Below are positions 24,626 through 32,578 of a stretch of 64,000 nucleotides of DNA, in pieces. The stretch comes from Anaerolineae bacterium (lineage in GTDB: Bacteria; Chloroflexota; Anaerolineae; Aggregatilineales; Phototrophicaceae). The position numbers and the translations under genes were made by a program. The stretch spans positions 29,209 through 93,208 of the forward strand of contig JALHNT010000030.1 in NCBI GenBank assembly GCA_022843385.1. The letters run 5' to 3'. Under the pieces are notes generated by a model. It made no database searches. It saw only the letters and a list, made by a program, of their open reading frames with translations, and had not been told where the DNA came from. Each line of letters begins with the position of its first letter. Position 1 is the first letter of the stretch.

Positions 24626-27259
24626 GTGCCGAGTCGCGCTGTCCGTCTGCATCTGCTGGCCGCTGCTGCCTACGCGCTGCTGGCCTTCATCCTGCTGCAT
24701 ACCCTGATTTTCCACAACGGCACCCATGCCGCCGGGTTCGATTATTTCAACTACAACTGGAACTTCTGGTGGATTCGACACGCGCTGGGCGAGGGGCTGA
24801 ACGTGTACATCAACAACATGGTGATGGCCCCGCACACCGTCAGCTTTGGCTATCACGCGCTGGCGGCCTTCTGGTATCCGCTGTGGGCGCTGACCGAACC
24901 GCTGGTCGGGACGCTGACGGCGATGACGCTGATCCTGTTCACGATGGCCTTCCTCAACGGCTATGTGCTGTTCGTCTTTCTGCGGAGCGAAGGGGTGCAT
25001 CCAGGGCTGGCGCTGTTGGGTGGGGCGCTGCTGCAAGCGTCGCCGGTGACGCGCTATTTTTACTACAACAATCACATCAACCTGGGCGACTGGTTCTGGC
25101 TGCCGGCCAGCGCGCTGCTCTGGGGGCAGATCGCGCGGGCGGTGGGGCAGGGGAGGCCGGTACGGGCGCTGCTCTGGGCGGGGGTGATGGGCCTGGCGCT
25201 GTGGGGTGTCGGTCACACCGATTTGCAGTTCCCGATCTTCGTGGCGTTCTGGTTGGTGCCATACGGGTTGTGGACGGTGTGGCGGGTGGTTAGCCCTCAC
25301 CCCCCGCTTCGCAGCCTCTCTCACAGGGAGAGGGGAGAGATTAGAGAAACGTTGCGGAATGAGAATGCAGATAGTGTGCGAAGTACCCACACAGACCGGC
25401 TGCGGCGGTTGATGCTGCTGGCGTTGTGCGGGGCGGTGACGCTGGGGATCGCGCTGGCGTTGTTGTGGTTCGCCGGGCCGCTGCCGTATATGCGCCAGTT
25501 CAGCGGGACGCTGGCACCGGGGCCGGTGGAAGATCGCCCCGGCATCCCGTTCCCGCGTGGCTATCTGATGGTGGATGCGGTGTGGTGGTGGTGGAATGTG
25601 CCGACGCTGGGGGGCAGCGCGACGGTGTTGCTGCTCATCAGTCTGGTGCTGTGGTGGCGGCTGGGGAAGAAGACGGATTCACCGCCAAGACGCCAAGAGC
25701 GCCAAGAAAAAGACGAAGAATTGAACCACAGAGACACAGAGGACACGGAGAGGAAGCAGGGGTCTTCCACTTTCAACTTAGCACTTAGCACTTTGCACTC
25801 TCGTGGCAGCACCCTCGTCCCTCGTTACTCGTCCCTCGTTACTCCCATCTGGCTCTGGCTGCTGATCCTGCTGCCGCCGCTGCTGCTCTCGATGGGGCCG
25901 AATATCAGCCTGTTCGGGGTCTCGCTGCCGATGCCGTTCCGCCTGCTGTACGACATCACCGACGGCATGTTCAAGATGCCCTGGCGACTGGCACCGATCT
26001 TCGTCGCGGCGGCTGCGGTGGTCATCGGCAAGGTAGTGACACGGGCGTTGCAGCAGCGGCCAGACCGGATTCACCACAGAGACACAGAGAGAACAGAGAA
26101 TAAAACTGCTGCATCTTTAACTAACAACTATGAACTAAAAACTAAGAACTATCAACTAACAACTAAGCACTTAGCACTTCGCGTCTTCTTCCCGGCGCTG
26201 GCGCTGCTGGGCATAGCGGTTGATGGCCGCTGGTACGAGACGGCGCCGCTGAATGAGTATGTCAAGCCGGTGCTGCCGGAGTACACCATTCACCAGCGCA
26301 TCGGGGAGGAGCGCGGCGCACCCTATGATGGCTACGTGGTGCTGGATGTGCCGACGGCCGCTGGGACGGGCGAGGTGCTGGTGGGGAACGAACGCGCCAT
26401 TCAGTATCAGTTCTACGGGATGACGCACCATAAGCGGACGCTCAACGGTTTCATCTCGCGGGCACCGGTGGAGTTCTTCTGGCCGATCCGCACTGATGAC
26501 CCGCTGCTGGCCTGGCTGGGGCAGCGGCGCGACCTCGATACCTCGCTGGTCGAGCCGCGTCTGCGCCAGATCATCGACGAGTGGCCGGTGGGGTATGCGC
26601 TGGTGCATCAGGACGACTTGGGGCGCAATGGTGCGACGCCGCAGGAGATCATCGGCTATTTCAATCAGTTGGATGACCTGCTGTGTCCGCTGTGGGTGGA
26701 GGGCGCTCTGGTGGCGTATCGCACGGCGTGGCACCCCGATGGCTGTCCAGGGCGGACGCCGGACGAGATCGAGCCGGGCGTCTTTCGCATAGACATTGGA
26801 AGCAGCGGCGATGAGCGCTTCATCGGCTGGGGCTGGCACTGGCCGGAGCTGGTGGGGGGGACGACCACCTGGCGCTGGACGGGGCAGTATCCCCAGACCG
26901 ATGTGTACCTTGATCTGCCACCGGCGGCCTACACCGTGACGCTGACGATGCAGGCTTTCCACGAACCGCGCCGCCTGACGCTGCGGCTGAATGATGCCGT
27001 GCTTGTGCCGGTTGATCTTCGCGTAGTCAATAACTCAACAGATTGTGCAATAACTGACTGTTCAGTCACTATCCAAACCGAAGGATTACAAACCATCAGC
27101 TTCACTCTGCCTGCCGAAACGGTAAGGGAGGGGAAGCATCTCAAGCTGACGCTTGACTACGACGCCGTGATCGTCCCCGCTGAAATCGGTCAGAGCGCCG
27201 ATAGGCGTCCGCTGGCGGTGGCTGTCGACAGTATCACTTTTCAGAGAGGGGAGTCGTGA
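24626..27259 (+). CDS. Large multi-pass membrane protein with repeat-derived in-frame insertions
   Basis: 877 residues from GTG 24626 (GGGAGAG upstream). Residues 1-220 hold many hydrophobic helices and resemble GT-C-type or YfhO-like membrane glycosyltransferases (HTLIFHNGTHAAGFDYFNYN, then a long membrane region). The C-terminal 130 residues form a beta-sandwich-like domain. Three blocks (about residues 222-258, 350-407 and 482-519) are hydrophilic and encoded by intergenic-type repeats, yet the frame stays open. If these blocks are real insertions, the core is a glycosyltransferase-like protein broken by soluble loops. The exact family is unresolved. Confidence 0.72.
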   Translation: MPSRAVRLHLLAAAAYALLAFILLHTLIFHNGTHAAGFDYFNYNWNFWWIRHALGEGLNVYINNMVMAPHTVSFGYHALAAFWYPLWALTEPLVGTLTAMTLILFTMAFLNGYVLFVFLRSEGVHPGLALLGGALLQASPVTRYFYYNNHINLGDWFWLPASALLWGQIARAVGQGRPVRALLWAGVMGLALWGVGHTDLQFPIFVAFWLVPYGLWTVWRVVSPHPPLRSLSHRERGEIRETLRNENADSVRSTHTDRLRRLMLLALCGAVTLGIALALLWFAGPLPYMRQFSGTLAPGPVEDRPGIPFPRGYLMVDAVWWWWNVPTLGGSATVLLLISLVLWWRLGKKTDSPPRRQERQEKDEELNHRDTEDTERKQGSSTFNLALSTLHSRGSTLVPRYSSLVTPIWLWLLILLPPLLLSMGPNISLFGVSLPMPFRLLYDITDGMFKMPWRLAPIFVAAAAVVIGKVVTRALQQRPDRIHHRDTERTENKTAASLTNNYELKTKNYQLTTKHLALRVFFPALALLGIAVDGRWYETAPLNEYVKPVLPEYTIHQRIGEERGAPYDGYVVLDVPTAAGTGEVLVGNERAIQYQFYGMTHHKRTLNGFISRAPVEFFWPIRTDDPLLAWLGQRRDLDTSLVEPRLRQIIDEWPVGYALVHQDDLGRNGATPQEIIGYFNQLDDLLCPLWVEGALVAYRTAWHPDGCPGRTPDEIEPGVFRIDIGSSGDERFIGWGWHWPELVGGTTTWRWTGQYPQTDVYLDLPPAAYTVTLTMQAFHEPRRLTLRLNDAVLVPVDLRVVNNSTDCAITDCSVTIQTEGLQTISFTLPAETVREGKHLKLTLDYDAVIVPAEIGQSADRRPLAVAVDSITFQRGES
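25293..25339. repeat. CTCACCCC...GGGGAGAG repeat inside a gene
   Basis: GCCCTCACCCCCCGCTTCGC and GGGAGAGGGGAGAG are shared with the interior of the MITE-like element at 10844-10890. It sits in frame within the membrane protein gene. Confidence 0.7.
25674..25847. repeat. In-gene repeat block: CGCCAAGA repeat, ACAGAG element and heptamer array
   Basis: In order: CCGCCAAGACGCCAAGAGCG-type repeat (25681-25708), ACCACAGAGACACAGAGGAC element (25725-25750), then twelve heptamers in register from 25764 (e.g. TTAGCAC, TTAGCAC, TTTGCAC, CCTCGTC, CCTCGTT, ACTCGTC). All three are typical intergenic repeats, here read through by a coding frame. Confidence 0.75.
26071..26181. repeat. In-gene repeat block: ACAGAG element and heptamer array
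   Basis: CACCACAGAGACACAGAGAG from 26072, then nine consecutive heptamers 26119-26181 (AACTAAC, AACTATG, AACTAAA, AACTAAG, AACTATC, AACTAAC, AACTAAG, CACTTAG, CACTTCG). The 63-base array is a multiple of both 7 and 3, so it adds 21 codons without a shift. Confidence 0.8.
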
Positions 27260-27332
27260 CTGATCCCCGGCATGACATACGACGGAGAGCGCTGCTACAA
27301 TTGAACCGACCCATAACAGGAGGCAGCACGCC

Positions 27333-27701
27333 ATGACCGATCAAGATCGCTATGCCATTCATGTGGATGTACAGTTCAACCCGCTGGAACTGATCGATGT
27401 GCCGGCTTTGGCCGCCGCCCATGAACCCTGGTTCAACCAATCCCTCTGCCGCGTCAACGATTGTGTGGTGCGTTTGGGTGTAGTGCAGGGTGAGTTTCAC
27501 TGGCATCATCACGACCTGGAGGATGAGTTCTTCTATGTGGTGCAGGGGAGTCTCATCATTGATCTGGAAGATCGGTCGGTTACGCTGATGCCAGGGCAGG
27601 GGTTTACCGTACCGAAACTGGTGGAACATCGTACCCGCGCACCGGAACGAACCGTGATCCTGATGTTTGAAGGATCGGGAGTCAAACCGACCGGCGATTG
27701 A
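27333..27701 (+). CDS. Cupin-domain protein
   Basis: 122 residues with AGGAGGC upstream. A single small cupin barrel: GEFHWHHHDLEDEFFYVVQG carries the H-x-H...E motif that binds a metal, followed by ITLMPGQGFTVPKLVEHRT carrying the second His. Function of such mini-cupins ranges from sugar isomerisation to sensing; no partner gene points to a substrate. It is followed closely by the convergent small membrane gene and its terminator. Confidence 0.85.
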   Translation: MTDQDRYAIHVDVQFNPLELIDVPALAAAHEPWFNQSLCRVNDCVVRLGVVQGEFHWHHHDLEDEFFYVVQGSLIIDLEDRSVTLMPGQGFTVPKLVEHRTRAPERTVILMFEGSGVKPTGD

Positions 27702-27716
27702 GTACCCACCGATCAA

Positions 27717-27749
27717 CAAAAAAGGGCGCACTGAACTCAATGCGCCCTT
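27717..27749 (-). terminator. Rho-independent terminator for the minus-strand small membrane gene
   Basis: On the minus strand AAGGGCGCATTGAG pairs with CAGTGCGCCCTT and is followed by a T run (TTTTTTG). Stem arms are 27722-27730 and 27741-27749. It lies between the cupin gene stop (27701) and the convergent gene at 27774, and may act in both directions. Confidence 0.75.
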
Positions 27750-27773
27750 CGCCTGTGGGGACAGGGCGGAAGA

Positions 27774-27977
27774 TTACCAGGGAAAACGGACGTAGACGAC
27801 GTTGGCGTTGCGGTTCTGCTTACGCCACCGATTGGCCTGCCAGCCGCCGACCAGCCAGGTGAGGCCGACGAATAGCAGCGCCGACGCCACAATCAATGAC
27901 AGCAGTTCCGGGAAGATGGCGATCATCAGGCCAGCCAACATCAGCATCGCACCAGGGAACCACCACATGTTGTTCAT
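27774..27977 (-). CDS. Small two-helix membrane protein
   Basis: 67 residues from ATG 27977 with AGGAGAG upstream. Two adjacent hydrophobic segments (about residues 6-25 and 27-46) and a basic tail (RWRKQNRNANVVYVRFPW). No family recognised. A terminator hairpin follows its stop codon. Confidence 0.65.
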   Translation of the reverse strand: MNNMWWFPGAMLMLAGLMIAIFPELLSLIVASALLFVGLTWLVGGWQANRWRKQNRNANVVYVRFPW

Positions 27978-28073
27978 TGCAGTTTCTCTCCTTCTTATTA
28001 CGCTCACCAGTGTAAGTCACCTCGATGGGAGAGAGGTTAAACCGACGTAAGAGACACGCAAGAAATGCAGATC

Positions 28074-28183
28074 GTTGTTAGTTGTTAGTTGTTAGTTCCT
28101 AGTTCTTAGGCTATTCCAGGAAAATAGTGATCCCGTAGGTCAACAAAATTGCCGTGTAGGGGCGGTTCGCGAACCGCCCCTAC
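28074..28183. repeat. Heptamer array plus GTAGGGGC palindrome (left copy)
   Basis: Five heptamers 28074-28108 (GTTGTTA x3, GTTCCTA, GTTCTTA), then a shared spacer AAAATAGTGATCCC, then a perfect 28-bp palindrome 28156-28183 with arm GTAGGGGCGGTTCG. From about 28098 on, the same sequence recurs 1340 bases downstream (about 29438-29523), on the other side of the DUF4139 gene. Confidence 0.8.
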
Positions 28184-28276
28184 GGGGGAATCCGGCTTAA
28201 CGATGAGAGCAATCGTTTCTCGGAACCGTCCAGGTAAAGTATCATGGTAGACATCGGTTTGAAGTGGAGGGGGTTC

Positions 28277-29410
28277 ATGATGAAACACAAGCTCTTGGCC
28301 CTGGCGCTCGTCCTGCTCATCAGCGTGGCGCTCGTTATACCTGCGGGGGCGGACGATATCATCGTCGTCAGCCAGCCGGACGAGGTCTACGTTTTCCTGA
28401 ACAACATCGCCTATGCCCGCGATGAGATCGTCCTGCCAGGCACGGGCGCGATCCGACTGGCGCTCTCGCCGCAGGTCTACGCGGATACGCTCATCCTGCG
28501 CGAGGACGGTGTGCGCGTGCCGGAGTACCGGGTTGCGCCGCGCGACGGTCAGCTCATCGTCGAGTGGGCCAGCCAAAGCACAGCGGCGGCGCGCACTGTC
28601 ACGCTGGAATACCTGCTCAGTGGGTTGAGCTGGACGCCGAAATACGACATGGTGATCGGCGACGAAGCGGCGGAGCGCGTCGATATGGCCTTCTTCGCCC
28701 AGTTGCAGAACAGCGCGTTCGACCTGGAGGATGTGCAGGTGCATCTGATCGCCGGGCGAGTGGATACGTCCTCAGTCGTGGACACCATGTCCACCGTGAC
28801 GACCAATCAGATCATCGCGGGCTATGAGGAAATTCAACCGCAGAGCGCAGCAGTGGGCGCGGCGACCATCCAGTACATCTATGAGCCGGGGCGAATCGAC
28901 GCGGCCATCGGCGACAGCGTATTCGTGCGGCTGCTGGAGGCGACGCTGCCGGCGCGGCGACTGCTGGTGTGGAACAGCGCTGTGGAACGGCAGGTGCAGG
29001 TGATTTACAAAGTGCGCAACGACTCGACGCTGCCACTGGCGGAAGGGGTAGTGCGGGCGTACCAAGACGACATCTTCATCGGCAGCGATTTCGTGGAAGT
29101 GACACCCATCGGCGGCGAAGGCAGCATCACCGTCGGCAGTCTACAGGATGTGCGGGTGAGCCGGGTGGAGAGCAGCCAACCGCTGAACACCTTCTCCGAC
29201 TACGACATCGAAGTGCGTATCGACCTTACGCTGGAGAGCTTCGCCGGCGAGCCGCTGGAGATCGAGGTGGTCGCCTTCCTTCCCATCGATGTGGTGGACG
29301 AGACGTTCTCGCTGGAACCGGAACGCGAGCCGGGCAATCTCCTGCGCTGGCGGGTGACGCTGGAGCCGGGTACGCCGCTCACGATCAACTACGGCTACAC
29401 GACGCGCTAG
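28277..29410 (+). CDS. Exported DUF4139 protein
   Basis: 377 residues from ATG 28277 (GGAGGGGG upstream; the next codon is also ATG). The signal peptide is MMKHKLLALALVLLISVALVI... ending near PAGADD. The mature part has the DUF4139 pattern: YVFLNNIAYARDEIVLPG, LSGLSWTPKYDMVI, VDMAFFAQLQNSAFDLEDVQVHLIAG, and a repeating beta structure to the end (TPLTINYGYTTR). DUF4139 proteins are exported or outer-membrane-linked, with unknown role. The gene is flanked by near-identical palindrome-containing repeats. Confidence 0.82.
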   Translation: MMKHKLLALALVLLISVALVIPAGADDIIVVSQPDEVYVFLNNIAYARDEIVLPGTGAIRLALSPQVYADTLILREDGVRVPEYRVAPRDGQLIVEWASQSTAAARTVTLEYLLSGLSWTPKYDMVIGDEAAERVDMAFFAQLQNSAFDLEDVQVHLIAGRVDTSSVVDTMSTVTTNQIIAGYEEIQPQSAAVGAATIQYIYEPGRIDAAIGDSVFVRLLEATLPARRLLVWNSAVERQVQVIYKVRNDSTLPLAEGVVRAYQDDIFIGSDFVEVTPIGGEGSITVGSLQDVRVSRVESSQPLNTFSDYDIEVRIDLTLESFAGEPLEIEVVAFLPIDVVDETFSLEPEREPGNLLRWRVTLEPGTPLTINYGYTTR

Positions 29411-29414
29411 GGTA

Positions 29415-29523
29415 GTTTCTAGTTCCTGGTTCCTAGTTGTTAGTTCTTATGCTGCTCAAGAAAATAGTGATCCCATTGGTCAACCGAATTGCCGTGTAGG
29501 GGCAGTTCGCGAACCGCCCCTAC
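29415..29523. repeat. Heptamer array plus GTAGGGGC palindrome (right copy)
   Basis: Five heptamers 29415-29449 (GTTTCTA, GTTCCTG, GTTCCTA, GTTGTTA, GTTCTTA) begin 4 bases after the DUF4139 stop codon. The palindrome 29496-29523 matches the left copy except for one base (GTAGGGGCAG versus GTAGGGGCGG). The spacer AAAATAGTGATCCC and GGTCAAC are also shared. Confidence 0.8.
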
Positions 29524-29696
29524 AGTCGACCTATAGAAGGGGAGCCAGTCCCCGCTGTATCCATCATCCAAGCCGCAAACGGTTGGGGTGGTAATCTGAA
29601 ACACAGCGAAACAGTTCTAAGCAGGCAACATACCGAACAGGCGTATAATGTCAGAAAGAACAAGACGTTGTGGAAGATGCGCCTGTGGTGAATATC

Positions 29697-30188
29697 ATGC
29701 ACATGATATTGAAGATGGCTCCGCTGCTGTTCTTGACGATGTGCACCTCGTGTGCGGGTAGAGGCTTTCAAACACCAGTAGCCACTCACGACATTGTCGA
29801 ACTATGGAACAATCCTTTGCCGCGACCAGATTTCGTGCGGTCGGCTGACAAAGAACCGAATGAATTAGGGCAACTCTGTCTAAGTATTAGTGAGCACGAA
29901 ATCTGGAATCCGGGCGACTACGGTGACGATGTGGGTAATGCAATACTCTACTCCATGCGCTTTGTTGTAGATGGCAACAACGTTAGAGAACCGTTCGTTA
30001 CATCTTTAGCGATTATCATATACGTTCACGATGAAGATAAAAACGTAGTGGGCAGTCATGGTGGCGGCAGTTCAATCTGTAGTGAAACCGATGACCTGTC
30101 GGAAGGATTGCATCTGGCAAGTGTACAATTCAATTCGACTGCCGGCGTCCAATATGCCTACACCTGGGCTTTCAGGATTACCCGATAG
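29697..30188 (+). CDS. Putative lipoprotein, AT-richer than neighbours
   Basis: About 163 residues from ATG 29697; the start is uncertain (29670 GTG or 29703 ATG also possible). The N terminus MHMILKMAPLLFLTMCTSCAG is a short signal with a possible lipobox at Cys. The mature part has cysteines in GQLCLSIS and SSICSETD and a beta-rich pattern. No family recognised. GC is visibly lower than the surrounding genes and codon choice differs, suggesting separate origin. Confidence 0.5.
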   Translation: MHMILKMAPLLFLTMCTSCAGRGFQTPVATHDIVELWNNPLPRPDFVRSADKEPNELGQLCLSISEHEIWNPGDYGDDVGNAILYSMRFVVDGNNVREPFVTSLAIIIYVHDEDKNVVGSHGGGSSICSETDDLSEGLHLASVQFNSTAGVQYAYTWAFRITR

Positions 30189-30221
30189 GCTCGTCCATGC
30201 GTAACAAAGATGTTCAAGTCC

Positions 30222-31265
30222 TCATGTTCCAGGGCTAACCGCCTCGTCTACCCAGCCGAGCGCGTTAGTCTGCACCAGCCGGGTCAGCGCCTCCAGCCAG
30301 ACGGGATGAGTGTTGAGGCAGGGGGCGAAGACGAATCGATCCGGATTGCCGCCGCCCGCAGCGAACTGGGCGCGACCTTCATGACCTAACTCATCCAGCG
30401 TCTCCAGACAATCGGTGACGAAGCCGGGCGAGAACACCAGCGGGTGCCGGATACCGCGCCGGGAAAGCCCCTCCAGCGTGGCGTCGGTGTACGGCTCCAG
30501 CCATTTCTCCGGTCCGAAGCGCGACTGAAAACACAGCGTCCACTCCTCACCGCGCCAGCCCATCGCCTCGGCCAGCAGCCGCGCTGTCGCCTCACAGTGA
30601 TGGCGGTAGGGATCGCCTTCCTCGACATAGCGGCGCGGGATGCCGTGAAAACTGATGACGATGTGATCGGGTGGGGTGGGTTGAGCCGCGATCTGCTCCT
30701 TCAGGTGCGCCGTCAGGGCGGCGATATAAGCCGGGTGGTCATAGTACGGCTCGACGAAGCGCAGCGTGGGCGCGGTGCGTTTGCGCTCATGGAACAACGG
30801 GCAGCGCCGGCCGGCAGCAGCCGTATACACTGCATCATAGATTGAGGTGGTGGTGGTCGAGGAGAATTGCGGGAACATGGGCAGGACGATGATGCGCTCG
30901 ATGCCCTCGGCGGCCAGCGAATGCATGGCACTCTCGATACTGGGATTGCCATAGCGCATCCCCAGCACCACGCGGAAGCCTTCACCCAGCCGTGCCTGCA
31001 ATCCAACGACTTGCTGCTGGCTGTAGACCAACAGGGGCGAGCCTTCGGGCAGCCAGATGCGCTGGTAGAGTTGGGCCGAACGGGGCGGGCGGGTGTTGAG
31101 GATGATGCCGCGCAGGATGATCTGCCACAGCAGCGGATGGTAGTCGATCACCCGCCTATCGGACAAGAACTGTTTCAGATAAGGACGGAGCGCCTGTGGG
31201 GTAGGGGCGTCGGGGGTGCCAAGTTGGGCGACCAGGACGCCGATGGGCGAGGACGATGTGGACAC
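30222..31265 (-). CDS. hemH: Ferrochelatase
   Basis: 347 residues from GTG 31265 (GGAGCTG upstream). It inserts ferrous iron into protoporphyrin IX, or iron into coproporphyrin in the alternative pathway. Family marks: GVLVAQLGTPDAPTPQALRP, YLKQFLSDRRVID, SPLLVYSQQQ, GMRYGNPSI, HIVISFHGIPRRYVEEGD with the catalytic His, LCFQSRFGPEKWLEPYTD with the catalytic Glu, and VFSPGFVTDCLETLDELGHEG. No cysteine cluster of a 2Fe-2S type is visible. Other haem genes are not in the window, although the dihaem MbnH gene depends on haem supply. Confidence 0.94.
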   Translation of the reverse strand: MSTSSSPIGVLVAQLGTPDAPTPQALRPYLKQFLSDRRVIDYHPLLWQIILRGIILNTRPPRSAQLYQRIWLPEGSPLLVYSQQQVVGLQARLGEGFRVVLGMRYGNPSIESAMHSLAAEGIERIIVLPMFPQFSSTTTTSIYDAVYTAAAGRRCPLFHERKRTAPTLRFVEPYYDHPAYIAALTAHLKEQIAAQPTPPDHIVISFHGIPRRYVEEGDPYRHHCEATARLLAEAMGWRGEEWTLCFQSRFGPEKWLEPYTDATLEGLSRRGIRHPLVFSPGFVTDCLETLDELGHEGRAQFAAGGGNPDRFVFAPCLNTHPVWLEALTRLVQTNALGWVDEAVSPGT

Positions 31266-31276
31266 GGTGCAGCTCC

Positions 31277-31290
31277 AAATCTATAGATTT
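31277..31290. promoter_or_regulatory. Perfect palindrome upstream of hemH
   Basis: AAATCTATAGATTT is a 14-bp perfect palindrome 12 bases before the GTG start. Related half-sites TTGTAGAT (31291-31298) and CTACAGATTT (31311-31320) follow. Likely an operator for a repressor not encoded here. Confidence 0.5.
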
Positions 31291-31332
31291 TTGTAGATAC
31301 CAGCAGAATTCTACAGATTTGGCGACAACTTG

Positions 31333-31977
31333 TCACGGAGAATGATCGCTTGGCAAGGTCTCCTCGCGCCGCATGATCGGCTCCAGATACCGATTCATCA
31401 CGTGCTTCAGCTCATCGAACACCGTGTCAAAGTCCAGTTCATCCGAGTAAGCCACCGCCGCCAGCAGCCCCTTGACAATGTAGCGACCGATCAGGCCATA
31501 GCGCCGGCGTTCTGCCGCGCTCAGATCCGGCCGCATCAACGCGAAGACGGCATCTGTGCGCTGCAACAGGGCTTCATCCGCCGGGTGAATAGCTTCAGCC
31601 AGGGCGCGCGAGGTCTGGGAACTGGCGAACAACACATGAAAGTCACGGTTGTCTCGGATGAACTCGCGCAGCGGCTCAATGAAAGCATCGGTCATCTGCT
31701 CCACCGTCATCTCCGTGAAGCGCTCAATCGGCATGGCAGCGGTCTGGGCTTCCCAGGTGGCGACATACCGTTCGGCCAGGGCTTTGGCGATGGCCTCCTT
31801 GTTCGGGAAAAACTGATAGAGTGAGCCGACGCTGGTGGCGGCGCGTTCAGCGATGAGAATGGTGGTCGCGGCTTCGTAGCCCACTTCGCCGAAGACCTCG
31901 GCGGCGGCATCCAACAGGCGGTTGACCCGCTGCCGTCCGCGTTCCTGTTTCGGGGAGTAGTCGCGCATGTGTTTCAT
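31333..31977 (-). CDS. TetR-family transcriptional regulator
   Basis: 214 residues. N-terminal HTH: RVNRLLDAAAEVFGEVGYEA, then TILIAERAATSVGSLYQFFPNKEAIAKAL, typical of TetR. The C-terminal domain (about residues 70-200) is the helical ligand-binding part; ligand unknown. It is divergent from the SRPBCC gene, with a short intergenic region holding a good sigma-70-like promoter and a palindrome, so it probably represses both genes. Confidence 0.9.
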   Translation of the reverse strand: MKHMRDYSPKQERGRQRVNRLLDAAAEVFGEVGYEAATTILIAERAATSVGSLYQFFPNKEAIAKALAERYVATWEAQTAAMPIERFTEMTVEQMTDAFIEPLREFIRDNRDFHVLFASSQTSRALAEAIHPADEALLQRTDAVFALMRPDLSAAERRRYGLIGRYIVKGLLAAVAYSDELDFDTVFDELKHVMNRYLEPIMRREETLPSDHSP

Positions 31978-31990
31978 CCTTTTGACGGAG

Positions 31991-32043
31991 TTGACAACGA
32001 TGACCTATCCGGCGTATTATAGCAAACATAAACACGAATTCGT
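31991..32043 (+). promoter_or_regulatory. Divergent promoter with TetR-type palindrome
   Basis: TTGACA (31991-31996) and TATTAT (32015-32020) are separated by 18 bases and face the SRPBCC gene. The 10-bp perfect palindrome ACGAATTCGT (32034-32043) lies where transcription would start, a fitting place for a repressor. Confidence 0.6.
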
Positions 32044-32070
32044 ATTCACATTTTGATGAGGAGCAAGATC

Positions 32071-32532
32071 ATGTTTCGTGTCAGTCACAGTCAGATCATC
32101 AACGCTGCGCCGGTCGTCGTCTATGGCATCCTGACCGATTACGCCGGGGCGCACAACGCCATCCTGCCACGCCCGCCGTTCGGCGATATTCACGTGACAC
32201 GGGGTGGACACGGCGCTGGCACCGAGCTGGATGTCACGCTGGAGATGTTCGGCAAGCAGTTCCCGTTCCATCTGGTGGTCACCGAGCCGGAGCCGGGGCG
32301 CGTCCTGATGGAAGCCGATGCCCAGGCCGAGGTCGTCACCCGCTTCATCGTCGAGCCTGCTGGGGAGGGGAAGACCCACCTGACCATCAGCAGCGAGAAT
32401 CCCTCCAGCGCCGGATTCAAGGGCTGGCTGGAAAGTCAGATCACGTCGATGATTACCCGACGCATCTACCGCCGCGAGATGGACAATATTGACCGCTATG
32501 CCCAGCAGGCGATGAAGGCGCAGACGGCGTGA
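32071..32532 (+). CDS. SRPBCC (START-like) family protein
   Basis: 153 residues from ATG 32071 (GAGGAG upstream). The pattern ITAAPxxVYxxLxDYxG is seen as INAAPVVVYGILTDYAGAHN, then FGDIHVTRGGHGAGTELDV and VEPAGEGKTHLTISSENPS, typical of polyketide-cyclase/START-like proteins that hold hydrophobic ligands. Divergent TetR gene suggests induction by a small molecule. Function unknown. Confidence 0.8.
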   Translation: MFRVSHSQIINAAPVVVYGILTDYAGAHNAILPRPPFGDIHVTRGGHGAGTELDVTLEMFGKQFPFHLVVTEPEPGRVLMEADAQAEVVTRFIVEPAGEGKTHLTISSENPSSAGFKGWLESQITSMITRRIYRREMDNIDRYAQQAMKAQTA

Positions 32533-32541
32533 TCTGGTGCA

Positions 32542-32569
32542 GTTCCTGGTTGTTCGTTGTTAGTTCAAG
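32542..32569. repeat. Heptanucleotide array
   Basis: GTTCCTG, GTTGTTC, GTTGTTA, GTTCAAG in register. It starts 10 bases after the SRPBCC stop and ends 9 bases before the end of the convergent Uma2 gene. Confidence 0.7.
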
Positions 32570-32578
32570 ACGGGGTAT

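Noticed and set aside
24446..25390. Reverse frame of 314 codons over the start of the large membrane protein
   Set aside because: Gln/His/Pro/Arg-rich shadow of the forward gene.
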